Of a stretch of 64,000 nt of DNA, positions 29,068-36,579 are shown piece after piece (position 1 is the first letter of the stretch; each line of letters starts with the position of its first letter). The stretch lies in NCBI RefSeq assembly GCF_001485535.1, contig NZ_BCMZ01000001.1, positions 868,001-932,000 of the forward strand. Direction: 5' to 3'. The stretch comes from Halobacterium sp. CBA1132 (GTDB lineage: Archaea > Halobacteriota > Halobacteria > Halobacteriales > Halobacteriaceae). Under the pieces are notes generated by a model. The model did not search any database. It had not been told where the DNA came from and saw only the letters and a list, made by a program, of their open reading frames with translations. A program made the position numbers and the translations under genes.

Positions 29068-30597
29068 ATGACAGGCCCGGACCTCGTGGAGCGAGTGCGC
29101 GACACCCTCGACGTGGACGCGGCGGCGTTCCAACAGCGGGTCCGAGAGGACGCCGAAGTCGTGAAAACCGAAGTCGCAGCGGGCACGTTCGACAACCCGC
29201 AGGCCATCGTCGGCCTCGAATACGAGTTCTACGCGGTCAACGACGAGGGGTCGCTGGCGCGCGTGCCGCGGCGCGTGCTGGAGTTCGTCGGCTTCGAGAA
29301 GGAACTGGGCCTCCACAACGCGGAGATGACGACCAGCCCGCAGCCGCTGAACGAGCACGGCCTGCGCGCCCAAGAGATGGAGGTCCGGGCGAACCTCGAC
29401 GCGGCCGAGGAGCCGATGGACGCGGAGGGACTGCACCTCGTCAGCGACGGCATGTGGACAATTCCGCCGGAGGGCGAGACTGCTCGCGACTACCTCACGG
29501 ACAGCGTCACCCGCGAGGGCGCCGAGATAGCGACGAACATGTCGGCGTCGGCGCGCTACCACGCGATGGCCAACACCGACCAGCCGGCGGGGATGCGCCT
29601 CGACGCCCCGCACGTCTCCCTGGAGGCGGACACCGTGATGCCGGAGGCGCTCATCACGTCCATCCAGCCCCACTATCAGGTGCCCCAAGCCGTCGACCTG
29701 CCGACGTACTTCCGGTACGCGCTCCGGTTCGCGGCGCCGCTGCTGGCGCTGTGCGTGAACTCGCCGCTGTTCCCGCCGGACCTCTACGACGAGGACGCCA
29801 CGTCCGAGGAGATTCTCGTCGACGGCTGGCAGGAGTCCCGCATCGACGTCTTCGAGACGGTGCTGAACGTCCCCGGCGAACAGCAGAAAGTCCGGTTCCC
29901 CGAGGACTTCGAGAGCGTCGCGGACGCCGTCGACCGGGTGGCCGAGGACAACACCATCGTCCCGATGCCCGTCTCGGGGAGCGGCCGCTTCGACGACGAG
30001 TTCGCGCACTGGCGGCGCAAACACGGCACGTTCTGGCGGTGGGTGCGGCCGGTGTTCGGCGGGTCCTCCAAGGAGGACGCCAACGCGCGCATCGAGTTCC
30101 GGCCCATCGCCGGCCAGCCGACGGTCCGGGACACCATCGCGGTGCAAGCGGCGTTCGCGGGCCTGCTGGAGAACCTCCCGCGGACCGAACACCCGCTGTA
30201 CGACCTCGACTGGGAGACCGCTCGCGAGGGCTTCTACGACGCCGCGAAAAACGGCTTGGACGCGGACCTCGCGTGGCTGACCAGCGACGGCGACCGCGTG
30301 ACCGACACCGACGAGATTTACGCGGACCTCTTCGAGCAGGCCGAAGCCGGCCTGTGTCGGCGCGGACTCTCCGAGGAGCAGGCCGCGAAGTACCTGTGGC
30401 CGCTGCGCCAGCGCGCCCGCCACGGGACCACGCCCGCGTCGTGGAAGCGCGAGCGCGTCCGGGGCGCGCTCCGCGAGGGCAACTCCTTCGAGAACGCGGT
30501 GTACGCGATGCAGTGCGAGTACATCGAGAACCAGCGCGAGACGCTGCTGTCGGGGAGTTTCGCGGACTGGCTCGGGCGCGGCGACGGCCTCGACTGA
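29068..30597 (+). CDS. Glutamate-cysteine ligase-like (GCS2-type) carboxylate-amine ligase
   Basis: A 509-residue protein with the fold signature of gamma-glutamylcysteine synthetase type 2 proteins: VGLEYEFYAVND near residue 52 (metal-binding Glu pair), HNAEMTTSPQPL, MSASARYHAM, NARIEFRPIAGQPTVRDTIAV and a C-terminal helical part. It is longer than the roughly 360-residue haloarchaeal GshA I recall, so it may be a paralogue with a different substrate. Haloarchaea use gamma-glutamylcysteine instead of glutathione, which makes a role in thiol synthesis possible but not shown. ATG 29068 is preceded by a CTTATTA box at about 26-32 bp. The next gene, psmB, is convergent, 63 bases away. Confidence 0.7.
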   Translation: MTGPDLVERVRDTLDVDAAAFQQRVREDAEVVKTEVAAGTFDNPQAIVGLEYEFYAVNDEGSLARVPRRVLEFVGFEKELGLHNAEMTTSPQPLNEHGLRAQEMEVRANLDAAEEPMDAEGLHLVSDGMWTIPPEGETARDYLTDSVTREGAEIATNMSASARYHAMANTDQPAGMRLDAPHVSLEADTVMPEALITSIQPHYQVPQAVDLPTYFRYALRFAAPLLALCVNSPLFPPDLYDEDATSEEILVDGWQESRIDVFETVLNVPGEQQKVRFPEDFESVADAVDRVAEDNTIVPMPVSGSGRFDDEFAHWRRKHGTFWRWVRPVFGGSSKEDANARIEFRPIAGQPTVRDTIAVQAAFAGLLENLPRTEHPLYDLDWETAREGFYDAAKNGLDADLAWLTSDGDRVTDTDEIYADLFEQAEAGLCRRGLSEEQAAKYLWPLRQRARHGTTPASWKRERVRGALREGNSFENAVYAMQCEYIENQRETLLSGSFADWLGRGDGLD

Positions 30598-30660
30598 CGG
30601 CGGACGCGGGGCTGGTGACCGAGAGAAAAACGGAGGAGATGAAAGCGGAGTGAGAGCCGA

Positions 30661-31392
30661 TTACAGGACGTCGTCGACGTCCTTGTGGCCGATGATTTCG
30701 ACGTTCTCGCGGGTGATCTTCGTGACGTGGATACCGTTACCGGACGCGGTGTCGCGCTCGCTGGCGGAGTCGATGGCCTGTGCGGCCACCTGCACGGCCT
30801 CGTCGGTGCTGAGGTCGTCGCTGAACTCCTGTTCGAGCACACCGAGCGCGTACGGCATCCCGGAGCCCTGCGCGGTGTAGTTGTCCGAGAGCGAACTCCC
30901 CGAGGGGTCGAGGCTGAAGACGTGGCCGCCGTCGTCGTCGACGCCGCCCAGAATCGGGACGACGCGGAAGAACGGACCGCCGCGGAGGAGGTTCGACGCC
31001 ATCGTCGCGAGCGCGTTGACGTTCATGTACTCGCCGCGGCGGGCCTCGTAGAGGTTCGCTTCCGCGCGCAGCGAGCGGATGAAGCTCTGCGCGCCACCGA
31101 CGGAGCCGGACATCGACAGCGCCGCGTTGGGCTGAATCTCTTCGACCTTCTGGACGTCCTTGTTGGAGACGACGCGGCCGCCGAGGCTCGCGCGCATGTC
31201 GGAGGCCATCACGACGCCGTCGTCGGTGGTGAGGCCGACGATGGTGGTGCCGGTCTTGTTGACGTACTCGTCGTCGGCCGCCGAGCGGTCGCCATCGGGG
31301 AGAGAGCCGACTTCCGGCTCGTAGGGGTTCTGGGTGCCGCCGAACCGCGCCTGGTTCCGGGCGAACTCCGTGCCCTCGTTGCTGTTGAACAT
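30661..31392 (-). CDS. psmB: Proteasome subunit beta
   Basis: A 243-residue N-terminal-nucleophile hydrolase. The propeptide ends at Gly48 and the mature chain starts at Thr49 (NKTG followed by TTIVGLTTDDGVVMASDMRAS); the catalytic Thr, Asp and Lys-equivalent positions are in the expected region, and GSGMPYALGVLEQEF marks the C-terminal half. It forms the inner rings of the 20S proteasome, with alpha subunits encoded elsewhere. The propeptide is unusually acidic. A GTTTTATC box (plus-strand 31418-31425) lies 26-33 bp upstream of the ATG. Confidence 0.97.
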   Translation of the reverse strand: MFNSNEGTEFARNQARFGGTQNPYEPEVGSLPDGDRSAADDEYVNKTGTTIVGLTTDDGVVMASDMRASLGGRVVSNKDVQKVEEIQPNAALSMSGSVGGAQSFIRSLRAEANLYEARRGEYMNVNALATMASNLLRGGPFFRVVPILGGVDDDGGHVFSLDPSGSSLSDNYTAQGSGMPYALGVLEQEFSDDLSTDEAVQVAAQAIDSASERDTASGNGIHVTKITRENVEIIGHKDVDDVL

Positions 31393-31417
31393 TACCAGAC
31401 GTTACCAGTCCGGGACT

Positions 31418-31425
31418 GATAAAAC
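31418..31425 (-). promoter_or_regulatory. TATA-like box of psmB
   Basis: The minus strand reads GTTTTATC, 26-33 bp before the psmB ATG. A 7-base direct repeat TTACCAG occurs at 31393-31399 and 31402-31408, between the box and the start, and would lie in the leader. Confidence 0.5.
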
Positions 31426-31488
31426 CATCTTTTCCGGGGATTCGCGACGCGGGAGAATCGGGTGATAGCGGCCGTCTCCGCCGGATGT

Positions 31489-31662
31489 TCAGTTCGCAGC
31501 GCGGGCCTCGTACGCTTGCTCGGTGCGCTCGACGAGGCGGGCGACGGGGAGCGTGACGCCGGCGCGGCGCGCGAGCAACGCGACGGGCAGCAACGCGATG
31601 CCGAGGGCGAGGACGGACTGGTACAGCGTGAACAGCGCGAGTCGGGTGGTGCGGTCGAGCAT
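31489..31662 (-). CDS. Small membrane protein, function unknown
   Basis: A 57-residue protein (MLDRTTRLALFTLY at the start) with one clear hydrophobic segment at about residues 7-30 and a charged helical C-terminus (RLVERTEQAYEARAAN). It is encoded upstream of psmB in the same direction. A strong TATA box (TATTTATA on the minus strand) 29-35 bp before the ATG supports the start and expression. No family recognised; the segment could be an anchor or a one-helix regulatory peptide. Confidence 0.65.
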   Translation of the reverse strand: MLDRTTRLALFTLYQSVLALGIALLPVALLARRAGVTLPVARLVERTEQAYEARAAN

Positions 31663-31689
31663 CGGGATGATGTCCGCGAAGGCGTATCC

Positions 31690-31698
31690 GTATAAATA
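31690..31698 (-). promoter_or_regulatory. Strong TATA box of the 57-residue membrane protein gene
   Basis: Minus-strand sequence GTATTTATA matches the haloarchaeal TATA consensus well and ends 28 bases before the ATG at 31662. It is the best-looking TATA element in this part of the window. The remaining gap up to the next gene on the plus strand (31699-31837) contains no supportable gene. Confidence 0.6.
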
Positions 31699-31837
31699 CT
31701 TTCCGGAGGGGTGGCCGGGACCAACGCGCCGCTGTCTTGCGATTATCGTTTCGGGCGGTTCACTCGATTGATGACGCCCGCAGAGGCTGCGCGAATCGTA
31801 ACCGCGCCGTCGCTGTGTCGGGACCACTCCATAAGTT

Positions 31838-31918
31838 ATGAAGACGTTTCGCGTCACGTCCGCCCGGGACGGCCAAACCACAAAGCACGACATTCCGCGC
31901 CCCCTTGAACGGATATGA
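31838..31918 (+). CDS. Candidate 26-residue leader peptide/small ORF
   Basis: ATG at 31838 opens a 26-codon frame (MKTFRVTSARDGQTT at the start, ending RPLERI) whose TGA overlaps the ATG of the UPF0212 gene as ATGA, the arrangement used elsewhere in this window for coupled genes. Codons are mostly G/C-ending at first, less so later (ACA, CTT, ATA). A TATA-like ATAAGTTA at 31831-31838 is inconsistently placed, since transcription from it would begin inside the frame. It may therefore be a chance frame in the leader. Confidence 0.3.
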   Translation: MKTFRVTSARDGQTTKHDIPRPLERI

Positions 31919-32289
31919 GCAACTACGTCGTTGCGATGGAAGCCGCCTGGTTGGTCCGTGACGTCGAGAACTCCGACGACGCCATCGGCGTCGCCGTGAG
32001 CGAAGCCGGCAAACGACTGAACGACCAAGACCTCGACTACGTGGAAGTCGAGGCGGGCGTCACAACGTGTCCCGCCTGCGCCGAACCGCTGGACGCCGCG
32101 TTCCTCGCGGCGAACACCGCGCTCGTCGGTCTCGTCCTCGAACTCACCGTGTTCAACGCGGACAGCGTCGAGCACGCCGAGCGCATCGCGAAGAGCGAGG
32201 TCGGCGGCGCGCTCCGCGACGTCCCCCTCGAAGTCATCGAAGTCGTCGAGGAGGGCGGCGAGGAGGAAGCCGAGCGAGAGAACGAATAA
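31915..32289 (+). CDS. UPF0212 (DUF555) family protein
   Basis: A 124-residue member of a small archaeal family of unknown function. It starts MSNYVVAMEAAWLVRDVE, has a CPAC motif at about residues 52-55, a helical segment AFLAANTALVGLVLELTVFNADSVEHAERIAKS and an acidic tail. The CxxC may bind metal or be redox-active. No partner is suggested by its neighbours; the next gene downstream is an XRE-CBS regulator with its own promoter. The family name is from memory of the sequence pattern. Confidence 0.8.
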   Translation: MSNYVVAMEAAWLVRDVENSDDAIGVAVSEAGKRLNDQDLDYVEVEAGVTTCPACAEPLDAAFLAANTALVGLVLELTVFNADSVEHAERIAKSEVGGALRDVPLEVIEVVEEGGEEEAERENE

Positions 32290-32300
32290 CCTCCCGAACC

Positions 32301-32310
32301 TTTATTAATA
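32301..32310 (+). promoter_or_regulatory. TATA-like box of the XRE-CBS gene
   Basis: CTTTATTAAT lies 21-30 bp before the ATG at 32331 and supports that start over the TTG nine bases upstream. Confidence 0.5.
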
Positions 32311-32330
32311 ACTGTTGGTAATTGCGGCGT

Positions 32331-32870
32331 ATGCGTTTGCCGACGCCGAAGGACTTGCGCGAACGCCGCACCTCCCTTGAGCTCACGCAGAGCGCCCTCG
32401 CCGAGCGCGCGGGCGTCTCACAGCCGCTCATCGCCCGCATCGAGGGCGGCGACGTCGACCCGCGACTGTCGACGCTGCGCCGCATCGTCGAGGCGCTGGA
32501 CGAAGCCGAGGGCGACGTCGTCCGCGCGAGAACACTCATGCACGAGGACGTCATCAGCGTCGCTCCCGAGGACGCCGTCAGCGACGCTGTCGAGAAGATG
32601 CAGAACGCCGGCTACTCACAGCTCCCGGTCATCACGAACGGCGTCCCAGTCGGCTCGATAAGCGACAGCGACGTCGTCCACGCCGGCGAGGACGTCGGCG
32701 ACCACCCCGTCCGAGACGTGATGAGCGAGAGCTTCCCCACCGTCTCCGAGGACGCCACGCTCGACGAGATTTCGAGTCTGCTCGACCACTACAAGGCCGT
32801 CATGGTCACCCACGACGGCGAGACGGTCGGCATCATCACGCAGGCCGACGTCGCCGCGCGCATCAGCTAG
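32331..32870 (+). CDS. XRE-type helix-turn-helix regulator with two CBS domains
   Basis: A 179-residue protein. Residues about 8-62 form an XRE helix-turn-helix (LRERRTSLELTQSALAERAG then SQPLIARIEGG), and residues about 70-179 hold two CBS repeats (LMHEDVISVAPEDAVSDAV; VMSESFPTVSEDATLDEI, ending VGIITQADVAARIS). CBS pairs bind adenine nucleotides such as AMP, ATP or S-adenosylmethionine, so DNA binding could respond to energy or methylation state. It lies head to tail with purM (convergent), their stops sharing CTAG. Purine control is an attractive but unproven idea. Confidence 0.9.
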   Translation: MRLPTPKDLRERRTSLELTQSALAERAGVSQPLIARIEGGDVDPRLSTLRRIVEALDEAEGDVVRARTLMHEDVISVAPEDAVSDAVEKMQNAGYSQLPVITNGVPVGSISDSDVVHAGEDVGDHPVRDVMSESFPTVSEDATLDEISSLLDHYKAVMVTHDGETVGIITQADVAARIS

Positions 32871-33853
32871 AGCGACAGTCCGCGAATCTCGACGCTCGAC
32901 TCGTCGCTCTCCGCGACGTCACCGATTTTCTCGCCGTCAGTCGCGGCGACGAGCGCGTCCGCATCCGCCGGGTCGACGGCGACGACGAACCCGGTGCCCA
33001 TGTTGAACGTCCGGTGCATCTCCTCGTCGCTGACGTTGCCCGCGTCCTGCACGAACTCGAAGACGACCTGCGCCGGCAGCGGGTCGGTCACGTCGTAGCG
33101 GTGGGCGCCCATGCGTTCGAGGTTCGTCCACCCGCCGCCCGTGACGTGGGCCGCGGCGCGCACGTCGTATTCGTGCAGCGCATCGAGCAGGTACGTGTAG
33201 ATGCGGGTCGGCTCCAGCAGCGCCTCGCCCACGGTGTCGTACTCGTCCCCGGGGAACGGCTCGTCGAAGCCGCCCGCACGGTCCGCCGCTTCACGCGCGA
33301 GCGTGAGCCCGTTCGAGTGGATGCCCGACGACGCGAACCCGACGAGCACGTCGCCTGCCCGTGCTTCACCGGCGAGCAAGTCGTCGTCGGTCGCGATGCC
33401 GGCGACCGTGCCCGCGAGGTCGAAGTCGTTCACGACCTCCGGCATCACGGCCGTCTCGCCGCCGACGAGCGCCACGCCCGCCTCTTCTGCGCCCGCTGCC
33501 AGTCCCTCGCCCAATTCGGCAGCGCGCGTCTCGTCGGGCACGTCCACGGCGAGGTAGTCCACGAACGCCGCGGGCTCGACGCCCGCCGCCACGAGGTCGT
33601 TGACGTTCATCGCGATGCAGTCGATACCCACCGTCGAGTAGTCCTCCATCGCGACCGCTACGAGTAGTTTCGTGCCGACGCCGTCGGTCGCGAGCGCGAG
33701 GTACTGGTCGCCGAGGTCCACCAGTCCCGCGTACTCGGTGGTGTCCCCGACCTCGGAGACGGCGCCGACCAGCGCCGCGGTCGCCGCCTCGCTGTCCTCG
33801 ATGTCCACGCCAGCCTCGGCGTACGTGAGTTCGTCGTCGCTCCCGTCGCTCAT
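32867..33853 (-). CDS. purM: Phosphoribosylformylglycinamidine cyclo-ligase (AIR synthetase)
   Basis: A 328-residue PurM of the ATP-grasp-unrelated PurM/SelD/HypE fold. It converts FGAM and ATP to aminoimidazole ribonucleotide in purine synthesis. Conserved parts: TDGVGTKLLVA, GIDCIAMNVNDLVAAGVEP, LVGGETAVMPEV, GFASSGIHSNGLTL, HVTGGGWTNLERM and FNMGTGFVVAVDP. Length and order are normal. The other purine gene in this window is purL (45.4 kb). The start is the ATG at 33853; a 3' CTAG is shared with the XRE-CBS gene. Confidence 0.96.
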   Translation of the reverse strand: MSDGSDDELTYAEAGVDIEDSEAATAALVGAVSEVGDTTEYAGLVDLGDQYLALATDGVGTKLLVAVAMEDYSTVGIDCIAMNVNDLVAAGVEPAAFVDYLAVDVPDETRAAELGEGLAAGAEEAGVALVGGETAVMPEVVNDFDLAGTVAGIATDDDLLAGEARAGDVLVGFASSGIHSNGLTLAREAADRAGGFDEPFPGDEYDTVGEALLEPTRIYTYLLDALHEYDVRAAAHVTGGGWTNLERMGAHRYDVTDPLPAQVVFEFVQDAGNVSDEEMHRTFNMGTGFVVAVDPADADALVAATDGEKIGDVAESDESSVEIRGLSL

Positions 33854-33906
33854 ACACGACCGTGTGTAAGTCGGGGCGAAAAGCGTGCCGGTCTATGCGC
33901 GGACGA

Positions 33907-34500
33907 CTATATACCGAGGAAGAACACCAGCGCCGGCCCGATCGTAATCACGGCAGCCACCGCGTACACGGGCTTGCTCCACTGGAGGACGGTCGCGCCG
34001 TCCAGCGGCCCGAACGGAATCATGTTGAACCCCGACAGCAACACGTTGATGTAGAGCGCGCGCCACCCGGCGTCGGGCGCGACGGTCAGCAGCAGGCCCA
34101 GTGAGACCACTGCGAGCGCGACGTTCGTCAGCGGTCCCGCGAGCGCGATGAGGCCGTGTTCGCGGGGCGTAATGCGGCCCCGGTGGTGGACCGCGCCCGG
34201 CGCCGCGAACAGGAACCCCGCGAGCCCGCCCGCGACGGCGAGCGCGAGCATCCCGAAGTCCGCGCGGAACTCCGCGTGCTGGCCGAAGCGCACCGCGACG
34301 ACCTTGTGCGCGAGTTCGTGCAGGAGGAACGCGACGCCGACGGTCGCGAGGCTCAACGCGAACTCTTCGAGGAACGGCGCGCTCGCCAGCACGTCCCCGA
34401 TGGTCGTCACGGAGACGCGCACGGACAGCAGGCTGAACGCCAGTCCGAGCGCCAGCCACGCGACGAGCAGGTCCCGGAGTTCGCGGTTACTGAAGTTCAT
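33907..34500 (-). CDS. Site-2 protease-like zinc metalloprotease (M50 family)
   Basis: A 197-residue membrane protein with about five or six helices. The zinc motif HELAH is near residue 61 (AFLLHELAHKVVAVRFGQ), and a second conserved element NVLLSGFNMIPFGPLDGATVL carries the Asp of the NPDG-type motif. Such proteases cleave transmembrane substrates within the bilayer, often to release regulators; no anti-sigma-like substrate is encoded nearby. PDZ or CBS domains present in some relatives are absent. Its ATG overlaps the stop of the upstream TraB gene by 4 bases, so the two are probably translated together. Confidence 0.88.
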   Translation of the reverse strand: MNFSNRELRDLLVAWLALGLAFSLLSVRVSVTTIGDVLASAPFLEEFALSLATVGVAFLLHELAHKVVAVRFGQHAEFRADFGMLALAVAGGLAGFLFAAPGAVHHRGRITPREHGLIALAGPLTNVALAVVSLGLLLTVAPDAGWRALYINVLLSGFNMIPFGPLDGATVLQWSKPVYAVAAVITIGPALVFFLGI

Positions 34501-36005
34501 CGCACCAGCCCCCAGATGGCGTCCGCGCTGTTCTGCGCGCCCCGGACCATCGCGTCAGTGACCGCGCCGACGCTGTCGAAGGGGCCGCCGATGAGCGGCA
34601 ACACGACGAACGGGAACAGGACGCTGGCGACGATGCTGCCGATGTTCGTCATCGCGACCACCGCGATGAGTCGGAACAGCGGCACGTCTATCATCTGGCC
34701 GAGCAGGTCCCGAATCGGCGTCTCCTGGTCGTCCATGAGTTCGTTCAGCGTGCCGATGTCGGCGACGCGCACGGAGAGGTAGCGCAGTTCGACGTAGCCC
34801 GCGAACCACCCGGGCGCGAGCAGCGGATTGATGCTCGTCAGCCACGCCACCGCGCCGCCGACGCCCGCGCTCGTCCAGTGTGCGCCCGCGAGTTTCGCCG
34901 CGGCCAGCGAGATTAGGCCGTTGAATAGAAACCACGCGCCGAACACCTGCAGGAGGACGGTGTTGTCCACACCCGCCATCACCAGCAACACGAAGAACGC
35001 GAGGAAGCCGACCGTAATCAGCAGGCCGAAGACGCGCGCGACCGAGAACCGCTTGCTCTGCGTCCCGGTCAGTGACTCCATCGGCGGGAGGTCCTCGGGG
35101 TGGTCGAGGTAGTGTTCGACGCCCTCGCGGTGGCCCGCGCCCAGCACCGCGACGACGTGTTTGCCCTGCGCGCGCAACGCGACGAGGTTGTGCGCGATGT
35201 AGGCGTCGCGCTCGTCGATGAGCGCCTGCGCACCGGCGGGGCTGAACCGCCGGAACTCCTCCATCATCGCCGACACCACGTCGGCGTCCGTCAGGTCGTC
35301 CATCGTGAACTCCTCGATGTCCTCCTCTGGCGCGGCCCGCGCGAACAGCGCGACGAACACCGCGCCGAACACGAGTGCGCCGACGCCCGCGAACAGCACG
35401 GCTTCGGCCAGCCCCGACAGCACGACCAGCGCCGTCTCCACGACGCCGATGGTCGCGGGCGGCGGCGGCAGCAGGAACGGCCCAGCGATGAACTCCGCGG
35501 CGACGCCAACGACGAAGCCGACGAACGCGCCGAAGCCCAGGCCGAGCGTCCTGCTGTCGGTGACGCCGAGCGCGAGTTCCCCGACCAGTCTGAGCTTCTC
35601 GACGCCAGTCATGCGCGCCCAGAAGCGCTGAATCGTCACCTGGATGTCGCGGTCGACGAGCGCCACGTCCGCGCCGATGCGCTCGGCGGCGTCGATGCCC
35701 GCCTTCATGTCCGCCCCGGGTTCGATGCCGAACTTGTCGCCGAGGCGCTGCTGGACGTACGACAGCAGCCAGTACGCCAGGAACTGGAACGCCATGCTCC
35801 CCTTCAGGAGGTCGCTGGCGTCGAGGTCCTCCGGCGCGTCGCCCTGCATCTGCCGGTAGCGGCCCTCGTCCAGTTCGACGGCGACCGTGTCCGGGTTCTC
35901 CTCCTCGACCACCCGCTCGACCTCCTCGACGCTGTCCGCGGAGACGTGGGCGGTCCCGACGACCCGAACGGAGCCCTCGCGGGTCGCCGCGGATTCCTCA
36001 CTCAT
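34497..36005 (-). CDS. TraB/PrgY/Tiki-family membrane protein
   Basis: A 502-residue protein with an N-terminal soluble TraB domain and a membrane C-terminal half (about seven helices). Motifs: VVGTAHVS near residue 15, VAVELDEGR, VDRDIQVTIQRFW, and later VAVLGAGHREGVEHYL. The two GxxH-type motifs plus conserved acidic and Arg residues form the putative metallo-active site of the Tiki/TraB superfamily, whose eukaryotic members are proteases; archaeal substrates are unknown. It forms an overlapping pair with the M50 protease gene, suggesting a shared membrane-protein processing task. Confidence 0.88.
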   Translation of the reverse strand: MSEESAATREGSVRVVGTAHVSADSVEEVERVVEEENPDTVAVELDEGRYRQMQGDAPEDLDASDLLKGSMAFQFLAYWLLSYVQQRLGDKFGIEPGADMKAGIDAAERIGADVALVDRDIQVTIQRFWARMTGVEKLRLVGELALGVTDSRTLGLGFGAFVGFVVGVAAEFIAGPFLLPPPPATIGVVETALVVLSGLAEAVLFAGVGALVFGAVFVALFARAAPEEDIEEFTMDDLTDADVVSAMMEEFRRFSPAGAQALIDERDAYIAHNLVALRAQGKHVVAVLGAGHREGVEHYLDHPEDLPPMESLTGTQSKRFSVARVFGLLITVGFLAFFVLLVMAGVDNTVLLQVFGAWFLFNGLISLAAAKLAGAHWTSAGVGGAVAWLTSINPLLAPGWFAGYVELRYLSVRVADIGTLNELMDDQETPIRDLLGQMIDVPLFRLIAVVAMTNIGSIVASVLFPFVVLPLIGGPFDSVGAVTDAMVRGAQNSADAIWGLVR

Positions 36006-36123
36006 TGCGTTGACGTTAGTCGTGGCGGCCTTACGCTTGTCGGATGGGCGACGTGCCGGCCTCCCTCGGCGGGTTCGTCCCTACTCGGAAGCATTCAAGC
36101 CGCCCGCCACAGAACCACGAGGC

Positions 36124-36579
36124 ATGACCGAATCCGCGCGCCTGATGGACTCCTACACGGAGATGACGGAACTGCTGTTGCCCAACGACACGAACAACCT
36201 CGGCCGCGCGCTCGGTGGCGCGGTCCTGCACTGGATGGACATCTGCGCGGCCATCGCGTCGATGCGGTTCTCCGGCCGACAGTGCGTCACCGCGTCGATG
36301 GACCACGTCGACTTCATCGCGCCAATCGAGATGGGGGAGGTCGCCGTCGTGGAGGCGTTCGTCTTCGACGTCGGTCGCTCCAGCATCGACGTGAAGGTCG
36401 AGGTGCGCGCCGAGGACCCCGTGGAGGGAACCGAGCGCAAGACCACGACGTCGTTTTTCACGTTCGTCGCGCTCGACGACGACGGGAAGCCCACGGACGT
36501 TCCGCGGTTGGCCTGCGAGACGGAAGCCGAGGAAGCGCTCCGGCAGGACGCGCTCGACGCGCACGCCGAACAGCAGTAG
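36124..36579 (+). CDS. Acyl-CoA thioesterase (YciA-like hotdog fold)
   Basis: A 151-residue single-hotdog protein. The active-site region NDTNNLGRALGGAVLHWMDICAA carries the Asn/Gly helix-cap and catalytic Asp pattern of acyl-CoA thioesterases of the YciA/BACH type. FIAPIEMGEVAVVEAFVFDVGRSS is the usual second half. Such enzymes hydrolyse medium- or long-chain acyl-CoA; in archaea without fatty-acid lipids the substrate may come from beta-oxidation or polyhydroxyalkanoate turnover. Start at ATG 36124. It ends one base before the convergent histidine kinase gene's stop. Confidence 0.85.
   Translation: MTESARLMDSYTEMTELLLPNDTNNLGRALGGAVLHWMDICAAIASMRFSGRQCVTASMDHVDFIAPIEMGEVAVVEAFVFDVGRSSIDVKVEVRAEDPVEGTERKTTTSFFTFVALDDDGKPTDVPRLACETEAEEALRQDALDAHAEQQ

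Noticed and set aside
31663-31914. Possible tRNA or structured RNA in this intergenic stretch
   Set aside because: No cloverleaf-like arms or TTCGA-type T-loop in proper spacing could be found by eye; the stretch is explained by a promoter on each strand and a possible short ORF.
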